A stretch of 64,000 nt of DNA from Pseudomonas putida W15Oct28 (GCF_000708715.2 NZ_JENB01000003.1:1754-65753), one strand, 5' to 3'. Positions 7,908 through 17,933 are shown, numbered from the stretch's first letter. A program made the numbers and translations. The notes: a model not told the origin generated them from the letters alone.

Positions 7908-9677
7908 ATGACCACCTATTCCGCCCCCCTGCGCGACATGCGCTTCGTCCTGCATGACGTGTTCAACGCCCCGGCCCTGTGGGCCCGTCTGCCCGCCTTG
8001 GCCGAGCGCATCGATGCCGACATCGCCGACGCCATCCTGGAAGAAGCCGCCAAAGTCACCGGCCAGCTGATCGCCCCGCTCAGCCGTAACGGCGACGAGC
8101 AAGGTGTGCGCTTCGACGCCGGCCAGGTCACCACGCCAGACGGTTTTCGCCAAGCCTGGCAGACCTACCGCGAAGGCGGCTGGGTCGGCCTGGGCGGCAA
8201 CCCGGCATTTGGCGGCATGGGCATGCCGAAAATGCTTGGGGTGCTGTTCGAAGAAATGCTCTACGCCGCCGACTGCAGCTTCAGCCTGTATTCGGCCTTG
8301 AGCGCCGGCAGCTGCCTGGCAATCGATGCCCACGCCAGCGAAACGCTCAAGGCAACTTACTTGCCGCCCCTGTACGAAGGCCGCTGGGCCGGCACCATGT
8401 GCCTGACCGAGCCCCACGCCGGCACCGACCTGGGGCTGATCCGCAGCCGCGCCGAACCCCAGGCCGACGGCAGCTATCGCATCAGCGGCAGCAAGATTTT
8501 CATCACCGGCGGCGAACAGGACCTGACCGAGAACATCATCCACCTGGTGCTGGCCAAGCTGCCGGATGCGCCCGCCGGCGCCAAAGGCATCTCGCTGTTC
8601 CTTGTGCCGAAATACCGGGTCGAGGCCGATGGCCGACTGGGCGCGCGCAACGCCGCCCACTGCGGCTCGATCGAGCACAAGATGGGCATCAAGGCTTCGG
8701 CCACCTGCGTGATGAACTTCGACGCTGCCGAGGGTTACCTGGTGGGCGAGCCGAACAAGGGCCTGGCGGCCATGTTCACCATGATGAACTACGAGCGCCT
8801 GTCCATCGGCATCCAGGGCATCGGTTGTGCCGAAGCGTCCTACCAGAGCGCCGCCCGTTACGCCAACGAGCGCCTGCAAAGCCGTGCCGCCACTGGCCCA
8901 CAGGCGCAGGACAAGGCTGCCGACCCGATCATCCACCATGGTGATGTACGGCGCATGCTGCTGACCATGCGCACCCTCACCGAAGGTGGCCGGGCGTTTG
9001 CCGCCTACGTCGGCCAGCAACTGGACCTGGCGCGTTACGCCGAAGACGCCGGTGAACGTGAGCATGCCCAGCGCCTGGTGGCGCTATTGACGCCAGTGGC
9101 CAAGGCCTTTTTCACCGACAACGGTCTGGAAAGCTGCGTGCTCGGCCAGCAGGTATACGGTGGCCATGGTTACATCCGCGAATGGGGGCAGGAGCAGCGG
9201 GTGCGCGATGTGCGCATCGCGCAGATCTATGAAGGTACCAACGGTATCCAGGCGCTCGACCTGCTGGGGCGCAAGGTGCTGGGTGACGGTGGCCAGGCAC
9301 TGGCCAGCTTTGCCGCTGAAGTACGTGCTTTCAGTGTTGATGCACCGCTGCACCGCGAGGCCTTGCAGGCGAGCCTGGCGCGGCTGGAGGCGACCAGCGC
9401 CTGGCTGCGGGCACGGGCAGGCGAAGATGCCAACCTGGTCAGTGCGGTAGCGGTGGAATACCTGCAGCTGTTCGGGCTGACGGCGTATGCCTACATGTGG
9501 GCGCGGATGGCGGCGGTGGCCTTGGCCAGGCGTGAAGAGGATCACGCGTTTCATGGGGCCAAGCTTGCGTGTGCGGCGTTTTTCTTCCAGCGGGTGCTGC
9601 CGCGGGGGTTGGGGCTGGCAGCCAGTATCAAGGCGGGCAGTGGCAGCCTTTATGGGCTGGAGGCGGCGCAGTTCTGA
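7908..9677 (+). CDS. Acyl-CoA dehydrogenase (large, DmdC-like)
   Basis: A 589-residue FAD-dependent acyl-CoA dehydrogenase that makes an alpha,beta-enoyl-CoA and passes electrons to ETF. The fingerprints are MCLTEPHAGTDLG (about 163-175), a central region ending near GIQGIGCAEASYQSA, and IYEGTNGIQALD (about 439-450), whose Glu is the expected catalytic base. It is longer than ordinary 380-residue enzymes because of a C-terminal extension, as in 3-methylmercaptopropionyl-CoA dehydrogenase-like proteins. The ATG at 7908 is chosen because an upstream in-frame extension would be encoded by the REP element. Confidence 0.93.
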   Translation: MTTYSAPLRDMRFVLHDVFNAPALWARLPALAERIDADIADAILEEAAKVTGQLIAPLSRNGDEQGVRFDAGQVTTPDGFRQAWQTYREGGWVGLGGNPAFGGMGMPKMLGVLFEEMLYAADCSFSLYSALSAGSCLAIDAHASETLKATYLPPLYEGRWAGTMCLTEPHAGTDLGLIRSRAEPQADGSYRISGSKIFITGGEQDLTENIIHLVLAKLPDAPAGAKGISLFLVPKYRVEADGRLGARNAAHCGSIEHKMGIKASATCVMNFDAAEGYLVGEPNKGLAAMFTMMNYERLSIGIQGIGCAEASYQSAARYANERLQSRAATGPQAQDKAADPIIHHGDVRRMLLTMRTLTEGGRAFAAYVGQQLDLARYAEDAGEREHAQRLVALLTPVAKAFFTDNGLESCVLGQQVYGGHGYIREWGQEQRVRDVRIAQIYEGTNGIQALDLLGRKVLGDGGQALASFAAEVRAFSVDAPLHREALQASLARLEATSAWLRARAGEDANLVSAVAVEYLQLFGLTAYAYMWARMAAVALARREEDHAFHGAKLACAAFFFQRVLPRGLGLAASIKAGSGSLYGLEAAQF

Positions 9678-9684
9678 AAGGCCT

Positions 9685-9790
9685 CTGGGGGCGCTTTGCG
9701 CCCCTATCGCGACGCAAGGCCGCTCCTACAGGGGAACGCGATGCCTTGTAGGAGCGGCCTTGTGTCGCGATGGGCTGCAAGGCAGCCCCA
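9685..9790. repeat. Paired REP-type palindrome (GCGGCCTTGTGTCGCGA class)
   Basis: Inverted copies ending GCAAGGCCGCTCCTACAGG and beginning TGTAGGAGCGGCCTTGTGTC, with inner GGGGGCGC..GCGCCCC and GGGCTGC..GCAGCCC stems. It follows the acyl-CoA dehydrogenase stop and may attenuate read-through into the FecR gene. Confidence 0.87.
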
Positions 9791-9948
9791 TGGATTTCAG
9801 CCGGCATACCTTTACGCGAAGGGTTCTCAGACGCTGAAAAACCGTTGCAAATCCGACGAAAAACCGTCACAACTGATAGTCATTCGCCATTACGTCGGTT
9901 CTCGGGAGCCCTCTTGCAAGGGTAGAATACGCAAAATCCGGAGCCGCA

Positions 9949-10956
9949 ATGAACCACGACCGCCTCAACCCCAGCCCTGACGATGCCATCACCGACGCCG
10001 CCGCGCATTGGTGCATGCGCCTGCACGCCGAAGACTGCACGGCGTCCGAGCGCGAGGCATTCGCCCGCTGGCTGGCGGCGGACCCGCGGCATGCCGAGGA
10101 ATACCAGGCGATGCTGGAGATCTGGCAAACCGCCGACCTGTTGCCACGCAACGCCACCGTCGTCGACTTCAACCCACCCATCCGGCAACCTGCACGCCCG
10201 CGCAACTGGCGCCCGCTGGCGTCTGCCGCCGCCCTCGCCCTGGCCGTGCTGCCGCTGGCCGGCTGGGTGGGCTGGGAACAAGGTTGGCTGCCCAACCACT
10301 ATCAGCACTTCGAAGCCGGCGACCGCATGCAGACCGTGGAGTTGAGCGACGGCAGCACGGTACAGCTCAACCTCCACACCGAGCTGACCTACCTCAACTA
10401 CAAGGACCAGCGCCAGGTCACGCTCAAGCGCGGCGAGGCGTTCTTCAAGGTGCAGCACGACAGCAGCCACCCGTTCGTCGTGCATGCCGGCCGTGGCCAG
10501 ACCCGCGTCACCGGCACCCAGTTCAACGTGTGGAAGTACCAGGACCAGGTCAAGGTGACTCTGGTGGAAGGCTCGGTACTGGTGACCAGCGACGGCAGCG
10601 CTGGTGGCTACCGCCTGGGCCCGGGGATGCAGGCCAGCTATCACAAGGGCGATTTCGAGCCGCAGCTGGAACAGAGCAACGACTACGGCAACAGCCTGGC
10701 CTGGCGCAGTGGCAAGCTGGTGCTCGACAACCTGAGCCTGGAGCAGGCGCTGCCGGTAATCAACCGCTACCTCGACGCGCCGCTGCAGCTGGCCGATGCC
10801 AGCACCGGCCGCATTCGCATCAGTGGTATCTACAACACCCGTGAGGTCGCGCGCCTGGTCAACAACCTGCCCAAGGTGCTGCCGATCTACCTCACCCGCA
10901 GCAAGGACGGCAGCACCGTGCTCAACCGCATCTCGCCGCCGCCCGACAAGGGCTGA
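9949..10956 (+). CDS. Orphan FecR-family anti-sigma/regulator
   Basis: A 335-residue protein with the FecR layout: an N-terminal cytoplasmic DUF4880-like segment (about 10-50, with REAFARWLAADPRHAEEYQ), one membrane helix (about 87-108), a periplasmic FecR domain (about 118-215, with ELSDGSTVQLNLHTELTY) and a C-terminal DUF4974-like domain (about 255-325). FecR proteins normally relay siderophore-receptor state to a FecI sigma factor encoded next door. Neither a sigma gene nor a TonB receptor lies nearby, and the neighbours are metabolic. Its partner must be elsewhere, or it has another role. It converges on the transporter gene, with 12 bp between stops. Confidence 0.9.
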   Translation: MNHDRLNPSPDDAITDAAAHWCMRLHAEDCTASEREAFARWLAADPRHAEEYQAMLEIWQTADLLPRNATVVDFNPPIRQPARPRNWRPLASAAALALAVLPLAGWVGWEQGWLPNHYQHFEAGDRMQTVELSDGSTVQLNLHTELTYLNYKDQRQVTLKRGEAFFKVQHDSSHPFVVHAGRGQTRVTGTQFNVWKYQDQVKVTLVEGSVLVTSDGSAGGYRLGPGMQASYHKGDFEPQLEQSNDYGNSLAWRSGKLVLDNLSLEQALPVINRYLDAPLQLADASTGRIRISGIYNTREVARLVNNLPKVLPIYLTRSKDGSTVLNRISPPPDKG

Positions 10957-10968
10957 CCCCCTCGCCCC

Positions 10969-12288
10969 TTACAACGTCATCGCCGCCACCCACCCAAACG
11001 CCAGCAATGGCAGGTTGTAGTGGATGAAGGTTGGTACCACGGTGTCCCAGATATGGTGGTGCTGGCCATCCACGTTCAGGCCCGAGGTCGGGCCCAAGGT
11101 CGAGTCCGAAGCCGGCGAGCCCGCGTCCCCCAGGGCACCGGCAGTACCGACGATGCACACCGTGGCCAGCGGGTCGAAGCCCAGTTGCACGCACAGTGGC
11201 ACAAAGATCGCGGCCAGGATCGGCACGGTGGAGAACGAAGAGCCGATGCCCATGGTCACCAGCAGGCCCACCAACAGCATCAGCAAGGCACCGATGCCCT
11301 TGCTGTGGTCGATCCACTGGGCCGAGGTTTCCACCAGGCTTTTTACCTCACCGGTGGCCTTCATCACGTCGGCAAAGCCCGAGGCAGCAATCATGATGAA
11401 GCCGATCATGGCCATCATCTTCATGCCTTCGGTGAACAGGTCGTCGGTGTCCTTCCACTTGACGATGCCCGACAGCGAGAAAATCAGGAAACCGACCATG
11501 GCACCGATGATCATCGAGTCCAGCAGCAACTGCACGATGAACGCTGCGGCAATGGCCAGCCCCGCCACCAGCAGCGTCAGCGGGTTGTACTGCACGCTCA
11601 CCTGCTCAACCTGCTCGATGCGCGCCAGATCATAGTCACGCTTCTTGCGGTAGCTGATGAACACGGCCAGCAGCAGGCCGGCCAACATACCTGCAGCCGG
11701 GATGGCCATGGCGTGGGTGACGTTGACACCGCTCACGTCCACACCGGCACGGGCGACGTTGGCCAGCAGGATTTCGTTGAGGAAGATGTTGCCGAAGCCC
11801 ACCGGCAGGAACATGTACGGGGTGATCAGGCCGAAAGTGATCACGCAGGCGATCAGCCGGCGGTCGATGCGCAGGCGGGTCAGTACATACAGCAACGGCG
11901 GGACCAGCAGCGGAATGAAGGCAATATGGATGGGCAGGATGTTCTGCGACGACACCGCCACCACCAGCATCAGGCCGATCATCAGCCATTTGACCTTGCC
12001 GCCATTGGCGTGGCCTTGGCGATCGATCATGGCCAGTGCACGGTCAGCCAAGGCATGGGCCAGGCCGGACTTGGCGATGGCCACGGCAAAAGCGCCCAGC
12101 AGTGCGTAGGACAAGGCAACCGTGGCGCCACCGCCCAGGCCTCCGTTGAACGCCTTGAGGGTGCCTTCGATGCCCAGGCCGCCCACCAGCCCACCGACCA
12201 GGGCACCGATGATCAGGGCGATGACCACGTGCACGCGGGACAGGCTGAGTATCAGCATGATGCCGACCGCGGCGATCACTGCATTCAT
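10969..12288 (-). CDS. NhaC/YuiF-type ion or amino-acid transporter
   Basis: A 439-residue polytopic membrane protein with about 11-12 hydrophobic segments. Its family look ([55 protein letters not shown]) fits the group annotated as Na+/H+ antiporter or predicted histidine transporter (YuiF, COG2056). A single gene, transcribed toward the orphan FecR gene. The substrate is uncertain; both sodium/proton exchange and amino-acid transport have been proposed for the family. Confidence 0.85.
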   Translation of the reverse strand: MNAVIAAVGIMLILSLSRVHVVIALIIGALVGGLVGGLGIEGTLKAFNGGLGGGATVALSYALLGAFAVAIAKSGLAHALADRALAMIDRQGHANGGKVKWLMIGLMLVVAVSSQNILPIHIAFIPLLVPPLLYVLTRLRIDRRLIACVITFGLITPYMFLPVGFGNIFLNEILLANVARAGVDVSGVNVTHAMAIPAAGMLAGLLLAVFISYRKKRDYDLARIEQVEQVSVQYNPLTLLVAGLAIAAAFIVQLLLDSMIIGAMVGFLIFSLSGIVKWKDTDDLFTEGMKMMAMIGFIMIAASGFADVMKATGEVKSLVETSAQWIDHSKGIGALLMLLVGLLVTMGIGSSFSTVPILAAIFVPLCVQLGFDPLATVCIVGTAGALGDAGSPASDSTLGPTSGLNVDGQHHHIWDTVVPTFIHYNLPLLAFGWVAAMTL

Positions 12289-12795
12289 GTTTGGCTTACC
12301 TCATAACGACAGAAAAAAGCGCGCACTCTGAAGCAGTGGGCGGCAGATGTCAAAAACGCCATGTTGCGGCGGATTTCTCAGGGAGGACGAATTTAAATTG
12401 AATGTTTGAATAAAGAAAAAATTGAAGGGGCCGATAAGGTGTTGGGCTGAGGGTGCCTGGCTGGAGATTTATGCCGCTTGTGAGACCGAGCGCCGCCCGC
12501 GCGGCGCATCGCCGGCAAGCCAGCTCCCACATTTGTTTCGGGCCAGTAACTACTGTGCCATTGCGCGCGACCGCCTTGTTTGCCCGGCACGATATCGAGG
12601 TGGGCGCCAAAGGGTCGCGCGCCTTCACCTCAGGACTCATTGGCCCGAAACAAATGTGGGAGCTGGCTTGCCGGCGATGCGCCGCGCGGGCGGCGCTCGA
12701 TTTCACAGGCGACAACAATCTCCAGCCATGCACCTGTCAGCCCAACCCAGCCCCAAAGCCATAACCCTTACTGCTCAAAAAAGGGATCCGCCCCC
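12289..12795. other. 507-bp gene-free region holding a long inverted repeat
   Basis: This divergent intergenic region separates the transporter (-) from the chemoreceptor (+). Most of it is a large inverted repeat (12441-12746). The rest is an AT-rich stretch (about 12380-12430) next to the transporter start. No ORF with recognisable content is present. Confidence 0.75.
12441..12746. repeat. 306-bp near-palindromic element with 59-bp perfect arms
   Basis: Positions 12487-12545 are the exact reverse complement of 12641-12699 (59 bp). The similarity continues imperfectly outward to 12441 and 12746, giving arms of about 106 bp. The arms contain the GAGCTGGCTTGCCGGCGAT REP type. Inside the 95-bp centre a second inverted repeat, GCGCGCGACC (12563-12572) with GGTCGCGCGC (12613-12622), makes a nested palindrome. 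No protein is encoded. Confidence 0.85.
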
Positions 12796-14940
12796 ATGCC
12801 TTTGCGCCAACTTTCCATCCAGTGGAAGATCACCCTGCTCGCCGGCCTCTGCCTGGCCGGCATCGTCACCTTGCTCGTCGGCCTGTCGCTGTACCGCATG
12901 GACCACAGCTCGGACCTGGTCAAGGCCAGCAGCATGCAGATGCTGACCGAGGCGGCGCAATCACGCATCGAATCGCAGGGTGAAGTGCAAGCGCTGAACA
13001 TCCGTCGCCAGTTCATGGACGCCTACCAGTACGGCGCCGGCTTCGCCCGTCAGGTGCTGTTCCTGCGCGAACAGGCAGAAAAGCGCTACCTCGACGCCTT
13101 TGACCTGCGTGAAGACATGACGCGCCAGGTACGCACCGCCCTGCAGGCCAACCCCGACCTGCTCGGCCTGTCGCTGGTGTTCGAACCCAACGCGCTGGAT
13201 ACCAAGGACAGCCTGTTCGCTGGCAAGGCAGAGCTGGGCAGCAACGAAACCGGGCGCTTTGCCCTGTACTGGTCGCAGCCGCGGGCCGGCCAGCTGACCG
13301 CCATGGCGCTGCCTGAACACGACATGGCCAACACCGAGATCGGCCCCAGCGGCCAGCCGGCCAACACCTGGTGGGTGTGCCCGCGTACAACCGGCAAGGT
13401 GTGCGTGGTAGAACCCTACTTCTATGACATCGATGGCCAGCAGGTGCTGATGACCAGCATCGTCTTCCCGCTGGCGGTCAACGGCAAGATCATTGCCACC
13501 CTGTCCATCGACATCAACCTCAACAGCCTGCAGGCCCTGAGCCAGGAAGCCAGCCGCAGCCTGTACGAGGGCCGCACCACGGTCGGCATCCTCAGCCCGG
13601 TCGGCCTGCTGGCCGGCTACAGCGCCGATGCCAGCAAGCTGGCCCAGCGCTTCGACCAGGTGGACCGGGCCAAGGGCGCCGAACTGGTACGCAAGCTGGC
13701 CGATGGCAAGATGACCATCCTGCACGACCAGCAGCGCCTGAAGGTGCTGGCCGCGTTCCGGCCGATCCCCGACGCGCAACCCTGGGGCGTGCTGCTGGAT
13801 GTGCCGGAAAACGCCCTGACCGGGCCTGCCGAAACACTGAAGCAGGAACTGGACACGCTGAACACCAGTGGCACCCTGCTGGAGCTGGGCCTGGGCCTGG
13901 CGGCCGCCATTGCCGGCCTGCTGATGGTATGGCTGATGGCCCGCGGCGTTACCCGGCCGATCCTCGGCGTGGCCGCCATGCTCAAGGACATTGCCAGCGG
14001 TGAAGGCGACCTGACCCGCCGCCTGACCTATCAGAAGCAGGACGAGCTGGGCGAACTGGCCGGCTGGTTCAACCGCTTCCTCGACAAGTTGCAGCCGACC
14101 ATCGCCGAGGTCAAACGCTCGGTGCAGGCCGCCCGAGGCACCGCAGACCAGTCCTCGGCAATCGCTACGCAAACCAGCGCCGGCATGGAGCAGCAATATC
14201 GCCAGGTCGACCAGGTGGCCACGGCCTCGCACGAAATGAGCGCTACGGCCCAGGACGTGGCGCGCAGTGCTTCGCAGGCGGCCCAGGCCGCACGTGATGC
14301 CGACCAGGCCACCCGCGAAGGCCTGGCAGTCATCGACCGTACCACCCAAAGCATCGACGCCCTGGCCGCCGACATGAGCAACGCCATGGCCGAAGTCGAA
14401 GGCCTGGCGCAGAACAGCGAGAAGATCGGTTCGGTGCTGGAAGTGATCCGCTCGATTGCCGAGCAGACCAACCTGCTGGCGCTCAACGCCGCCATCGAGG
14501 CAGCCCGCGCGGGTGAAGCCGGCCGTGGCTTTGCCGTGGTTGCCGATGAAGTGCGCAACCTGGCCCGACGCACCCAGGAGTCGGTGGAAGAAACCCGCCA
14601 GGTGATCGAGGCCTTGCAGGACGGCACCCGGGAAGTGGTCGGGGCCATGGACAACAGCCACCGTCAGGCCCAGGGCGGCGTGGAGCAGGTTGGCCAGGCC
14701 GTGACGGCGTTGCAGCGGATCGGCCAGGCGGTGACGGTGATCACCGACATGAACCTGCAGATCGCCTCGGCCGCCGAAGAGCAAAGCGCGGTGGCCGAAG
14801 AGATCAACAGCAACGTGGCAACCATCCGCGATGTCACCGAATCGCTGTCGGGCCAGGCCAACGAGTCGGCGCGTGTCAGCCAGTCCCTGAATAGCCTGGC
14901 CAACCAGCAGCAGGCGCTGATGGACCAGTTCCGCGTCTGA
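12796..14940 (+). CDS. Methyl-accepting chemotaxis protein with dCache-like sensor
   Basis: A 714-residue transmembrane chemoreceptor. It has a first helix at about 10-29, a large periplasmic sensor (about 30-360) of a size and style that fits a double-Cache domain, a second helix at about 362-386, a HAMP linker (about 384-436) and a long cytoplasmic coiled coil. The signalling tip is [40 protein letters not shown], about residues 550-590. It would signal to CheA/CheW. Amino acids or similar small solutes are typical ligands of the sensor type, but none can be assigned. There is no C-terminal CheR-tethering pentapeptide. The ATG at 12796 is chosen because upstream in-frame sequence belongs to the repeat region. 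Confidence 0.92.
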   Translation: MPLRQLSIQWKITLLAGLCLAGIVTLLVGLSLYRMDHSSDLVKASSMQMLTEAAQSRIESQGEVQALNIRRQFMDAYQYGAGFARQVLFLREQAEKRYLDAFDLREDMTRQVRTALQANPDLLGLSLVFEPNALDTKDSLFAGKAELGSNETGRFALYWSQPRAGQLTAMALPEHDMANTEIGPSGQPANTWWVCPRTTGKVCVVEPYFYDIDGQQVLMTSIVFPLAVNGKIIATLSIDINLNSLQALSQEASRSLYEGRTTVGILSPVGLLAGYSADASKLAQRFDQVDRAKGAELVRKLADGKMTILHDQQRLKVLAAFRPIPDAQPWGVLLDVPENALTGPAETLKQELDTLNTSGTLLELGLGLAAAIAGLLMVWLMARGVTRPILGVAAMLKDIASGEGDLTRRLTYQKQDELGELAGWFNRFLDKLQPTIAEVKRSVQAARGTADQSSAIATQTSAGMEQQYRQVDQVATASHEMSATAQDVARSASQAAQAARDADQATREGLAVIDRTTQSIDALAADMSNAMAEVEGLAQNSEKIGSVLEVIRSIAEQTNLLALNAAIEAARAGEAGRGFAVVADEVRNLARRTQESVEETRQVIEALQDGTREVVGAMDNSHRQAQGGVEQVGQAVTALQRIGQAVTVITDMNLQIASAAEEQSAVAEEINSNVATIRDVTESLSGQANESARVSQSLNSLANQQQALMDQFRV

Positions 14941-15036
14941 AGCAAACGGGGCCGCCCCGCGCGGCCCTGAGCCCCGCCAACACCTCGTCGTCTACACTTG
15001 CCCCACCCCCAAGGTGCGGCAAACGACGAGGTCTGG

Positions 15037-16053
15037 ATGAACAAATTTGCAACGCTGCTGACCGGCCTGATACTGGCCGTAGGCCTGGCCAACACCAACA
15101 ACGCTGTATCGGCAGAGCAACGCCCACCAATCCATTTCGGTGCCATCGGCTGGGAAAGCGGTGCCCTCACCACCGAAATCCTGCGCCTGATCGTGGAGCG
15201 CGGCTATGGCTACACCACCGATACCCTCCCCGGCAGCACCGTCAGCATGGAAGTGGCCCTGGCCCGCAACGACCTCCAGGTGATCGCCGAAGAGTGGGCC
15301 GGGCGCAGCCCTGCGTGGGTCAAGGCCGAGCAGGCAGGCCAGGTATTCGCACTGGGCAACACAGTAAAGAATGCCGAAGAAGGCTGGTGGGTACCCGCGT
15401 ACGTGATCGAAGGCGACGCAGCTCGCAAGCTGAAGCCTCTGGCGCCCGAACTGCGCAGCGTCGACGACCTGAAGCGCTACCCGCAGGTGTTTCGTGACCC
15501 CGAGTCACCCGACAAGGGCCGTTTTCTGAACAGCCCCAGCGGCTGGACATCGGAAACGGTCAACAGCCAGAAACTCAAGGCGTACGGCCTGAATGACCTG
15601 TACACGAACTTTCGCAGCGGCTCCGGTGCGGCGATGGATGCCGAAATCGGCTCGGCCATCCGCCGTGGCCAGCCGGTGCTGTTCTACTACTGGGACCCGA
15701 CTCCGTTGATGGGGCGGTACAAGCTCATCCGCCTGGAAGAGCCGCCGTTCGATGCCCAGGCCTGGGCCACCCTGACGGATGCCGGCAACCCCAACCCAAA
15801 GGGCAGCCGCTCACTGCCGGCGAAGCTGTCGATCGGTGTATCCAAGGCCTTCCGTGAAGGCTACCCGGACCTGGTGGCGGTGTTCGAGCAGATCGACCTG
15901 CCGATCGATCGGCTCAACAAGGCACTGGCCGACATGAGCGAAAAACGCACGCCGCCGCGCGAAGCCGCCCTCTCCTTCCTGCGTGACAACCGCGAGGTGT
16001 GGAAAGCCTGGCTGCCTGCGGACGTTGCCGGCAAAGTCGAGGGCAGCCTGTGA
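15037..16053 (+). CDS. Betaine/choline-type ABC substrate-binding protein (OpuAC/ProX-like)
   Basis: A 338-residue secreted protein. A signal peptide runs to about residue 26 (ending NNAVSA). The mature part has glycine-betaine-binding-family features such as WESGALTTEILRLIVERGYGY and FYYWDPTPLMGRYKL. It would deliver a quaternary amine or related solute to the permease encoded immediately downstream; its stop overlaps that GTG start (GTGA). No ATPase gene follows. The exact ligand is unknown. Confidence 0.88.
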   Translation: MNKFATLLTGLILAVGLANTNNAVSAEQRPPIHFGAIGWESGALTTEILRLIVERGYGYTTDTLPGSTVSMEVALARNDLQVIAEEWAGRSPAWVKAEQAGQVFALGNTVKNAEEGWWVPAYVIEGDAARKLKPLAPELRSVDDLKRYPQVFRDPESPDKGRFLNSPSGWTSETVNSQKLKAYGLNDLYTNFRSGSGAAMDAEIGSAIRRGQPVLFYYWDPTPLMGRYKLIRLEEPPFDAQAWATLTDAGNPNPKGSRSLPAKLSIGVSKAFREGYPDLVAVFEQIDLPIDRLNKALADMSEKRTPPREAALSFLRDNREVWKAWLPADVAGKVEGSL

Positions 16054-16898
16054 GCAACGGCTTTCCCCAAGCCCTGCAATTTTCTTTCGCTGACAGCGTA
16101 AACCGGCTGGTCGACTGGCTGGTACTGAACTACGGCGATCACCTGCGCACCGTCTCTGACCAGTTGCTGCAACTGCTGGTCGGCCTGGAGAACCTGCTGC
16201 GCCTGCTGCCCTGGTGGCTGCTGTTGCTGCTGGTTGGCCTGCTTGCCTGGCACGCCAGCCGCAGCCTGCTGCGCAGCGCAGTGCTGGTGGCGCTGCTGGC
16301 CTTGATCGGCATGCTCGGGCTTTGGGACAAACTGCTGCAAACCTTGGCCCTGGTGCTGGTCAGTACCGGCCTGTGCGTGTTGGTGGGCGTGCCGCTGGGC
16401 ATCCTGCTGGCGTCCCGGCCACTGGCGAGGCGGCTGCTGTTACCGGTACTGGATGTGATGCAGACGCTGCCCGCTTTCGTTTACCTGATCCCGGTGCTGA
16501 TGCTGTTCGGCCTGGGCAAGGTACCCGCCGTGTTCGCCACGCTGATCTATGCCCTGCCGCCGCTGGTGCGGTTGACCGAACTGGGCCTGAGCCAGATCGA
16601 CCCTTCGTTGCTGCAGGCCGCACACGGCCTGGGGGCAACCCGCTGGCAGCGGCTGCGGCGCATTGCCCTGCCGCTGGCGCTGCCAAGCATCATGGCCGGG
16701 CTCAACCAGTCGGTGATGATGGCCTTGTCGATGGTGGTGGTGGCATCGATGATCGGTGCCCGCGGGTTGGGTGAGGATGTGCTGGCGGGGATCCAGACCT
16801 TGAATGTCGGCCAAGGCGTGGAAGCCGGCCTGGCGATCGTCGCCCTGGCCATGGTGATCGACCGGATCAGCCAGGCGTACGGGCGAATTGCACGCTGA
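16050..16898 (+). CDS. Betaine-type ABC transporter permease (OpuAB/ProW-like)
   Basis: A 282-residue inner-membrane permease starting with GTG at 16050, overlapping the binding-protein stop. About six or seven hydrophobic helices are visible. The ATPase-docking EAA loop reads AAHGLGATRWQRLRRIALPLALP (about residues 190-212). It pairs with the upstream binding protein. The energy-coupling ATPase is missing from the locus and must be supplied by another system, as is known for some pseudomonad choline-family importers. Confidence 0.9.
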   Translation: MSNGFPQALQFSFADSVNRLVDWLVLNYGDHLRTVSDQLLQLLVGLENLLRLLPWWLLLLLVGLLAWHASRSLLRSAVLVALLALIGMLGLWDKLLQTLALVLVSTGLCVLVGVPLGILLASRPLARRLLLPVLDVMQTLPAFVYLIPVLMLFGLGKVPAVFATLIYALPPLVRLTELGLSQIDPSLLQAAHGLGATRWQRLRRIALPLALPSIMAGLNQSVMMALSMVVVASMIGARGLGEDVLAGIQTLNVGQGVEAGLAIVALAMVIDRISQAYGRIAR

Positions 16899-16915
16899 AC
16901 GGTGTTGCCTGTACC

Positions 16916-17009
16916 GGCCCTATCGCCGGCAAGCCAGCTCCCACAGGGTCACCACAATGCCCGCTGCTTGTGGGGTACCTGTGGGAGCTGGCTTGCCGGC
17001 GATAGGGCC
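16916..17009. repeat. Paired REP (GAGCTGGCTTGCCGGCGAT class)
   Basis: Arms GGCCCTATCGCCGGCAAGCC and GGCTTGCCGGCGATAGGGCC, each with the CAGCTCCCACAGG / CCTGTGGGAGCTG inner part, lie between the permease gene and the LysR gene. Confidence 0.88.
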
Positions 17010-17056
17010 GGGCCTGACAATACTGCCCTGTCAGCTTGTAACCGGACCTCACCCGC

Positions 17057-17920
17057 ATGTCTCTCAAAGCCTTGCGCACCCTGGTAACCATCGCCCGCCA
17101 CGGCACCTTCGCCCGCGCCGCCGACCTGCTCAGCCTCACCCCTTCGGCGGTGAGCCTGCACATCAAGACCCTTGAAGATGCGTTGCAGGCACCCCTGTTC
17201 GACCGCAGCCGCAGGCAGGTGGTGCTGACCGAAGCAGGCCAATTGGCGGTGGCCCGCGCCGAGAGCATCCTGGCTGCCTACGACGAGCTGGCCGACGCTG
17301 TGGCCAGCGGCCCGAGCCTGCGCGGCCGCCTGCGCCTGGGGGCGATCCATACCGTGCTGGCGCGGCGTCTGCCCAAGGCGCTGGTTTGGATCAAGGCCAA
17401 CCACCCACAGTTGCACATCAGCGTGGCCTCGGGCATGTCGGCGGAGCTGGCACGCCGCGTGGAGGACGGTGAGCTGGACGCGGCAATCACCACTGAGCCC
17501 GTCAGCCCGTACCCACAAAGCCTGGATTTCACACCGCTGTTCGAGGACCGCTTCTGGGCCATCGCCAGCCCCGAACTGGCCGGGCACAGCGTACCGGAGC
17601 TGCTCGCCAGTCAACCGTTCCTGCGCTTCGACAAGCGTGCCTGGGCCGGGCGGCAGATCGAGCAGGAACTGCGCCGCCAGCATTTGCAGGTAAGCGAGCA
17701 GATGGAGCTGGACAGCCAGGAAGCCCTGGCAAGCATGGCCGTCATGGGCCTCGGTGTGGCGATCATCCCCATGGCAGACGACGACCTGAAACGCCTGCCA
17801 CCGGCCACTTGCCTGCCGTTTGGCGAACCGCAACTGACCCGGCGGGTGGTGTTGCTTGAGCATGAGAAAAGCCAGCGGCGGCATTTGAGTGCGGTGCTGA
17901 AGACTGCGCTTGAGGCGTAG
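17057..17920 (+). CDS. LysR-family transcriptional regulator
   Basis: A 287-residue LTTR. The N-terminal winged HTH (about 1-60) reads MSLKALRTLVTIARHGTFAR then LTPSAVSLHIKTLED. The effector-binding half follows (about 88-287). It lies on the same strand after the betaine-type transporter, separated by a REP pair, so it may or may not control that transporter. The target is unknown. Confidence 0.9.
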   Translation: MSLKALRTLVTIARHGTFARAADLLSLTPSAVSLHIKTLEDALQAPLFDRSRRQVVLTEAGQLAVARAESILAAYDELADAVASGPSLRGRLRLGAIHTVLARRLPKALVWIKANHPQLHISVASGMSAELARRVEDGELDAAITTEPVSPYPQSLDFTPLFEDRFWAIASPELAGHSVPELLASQPFLRFDKRAWAGRQIEQELRRQHLQVSEQMELDSQEALASMAVMGLGVAIIPMADDDLKRLPPATCLPFGEPQLTRRVVLLEHEKSQRRHLSAVLKTALEA

Positions 17921-17933
17921 TTGCGCGGGATCT

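Noticed and set aside
9865..9895. Possible Fur box before the orphan FecR gene
   Set aside because: Only about half of the consensus bases match and there is no clear palindrome.
14941..14975. GGGCCG..CGGCCC hairpin after the chemoreceptor gene as a terminator
   Set aside because: There is a short stem but no T-run; too weak to annotate.
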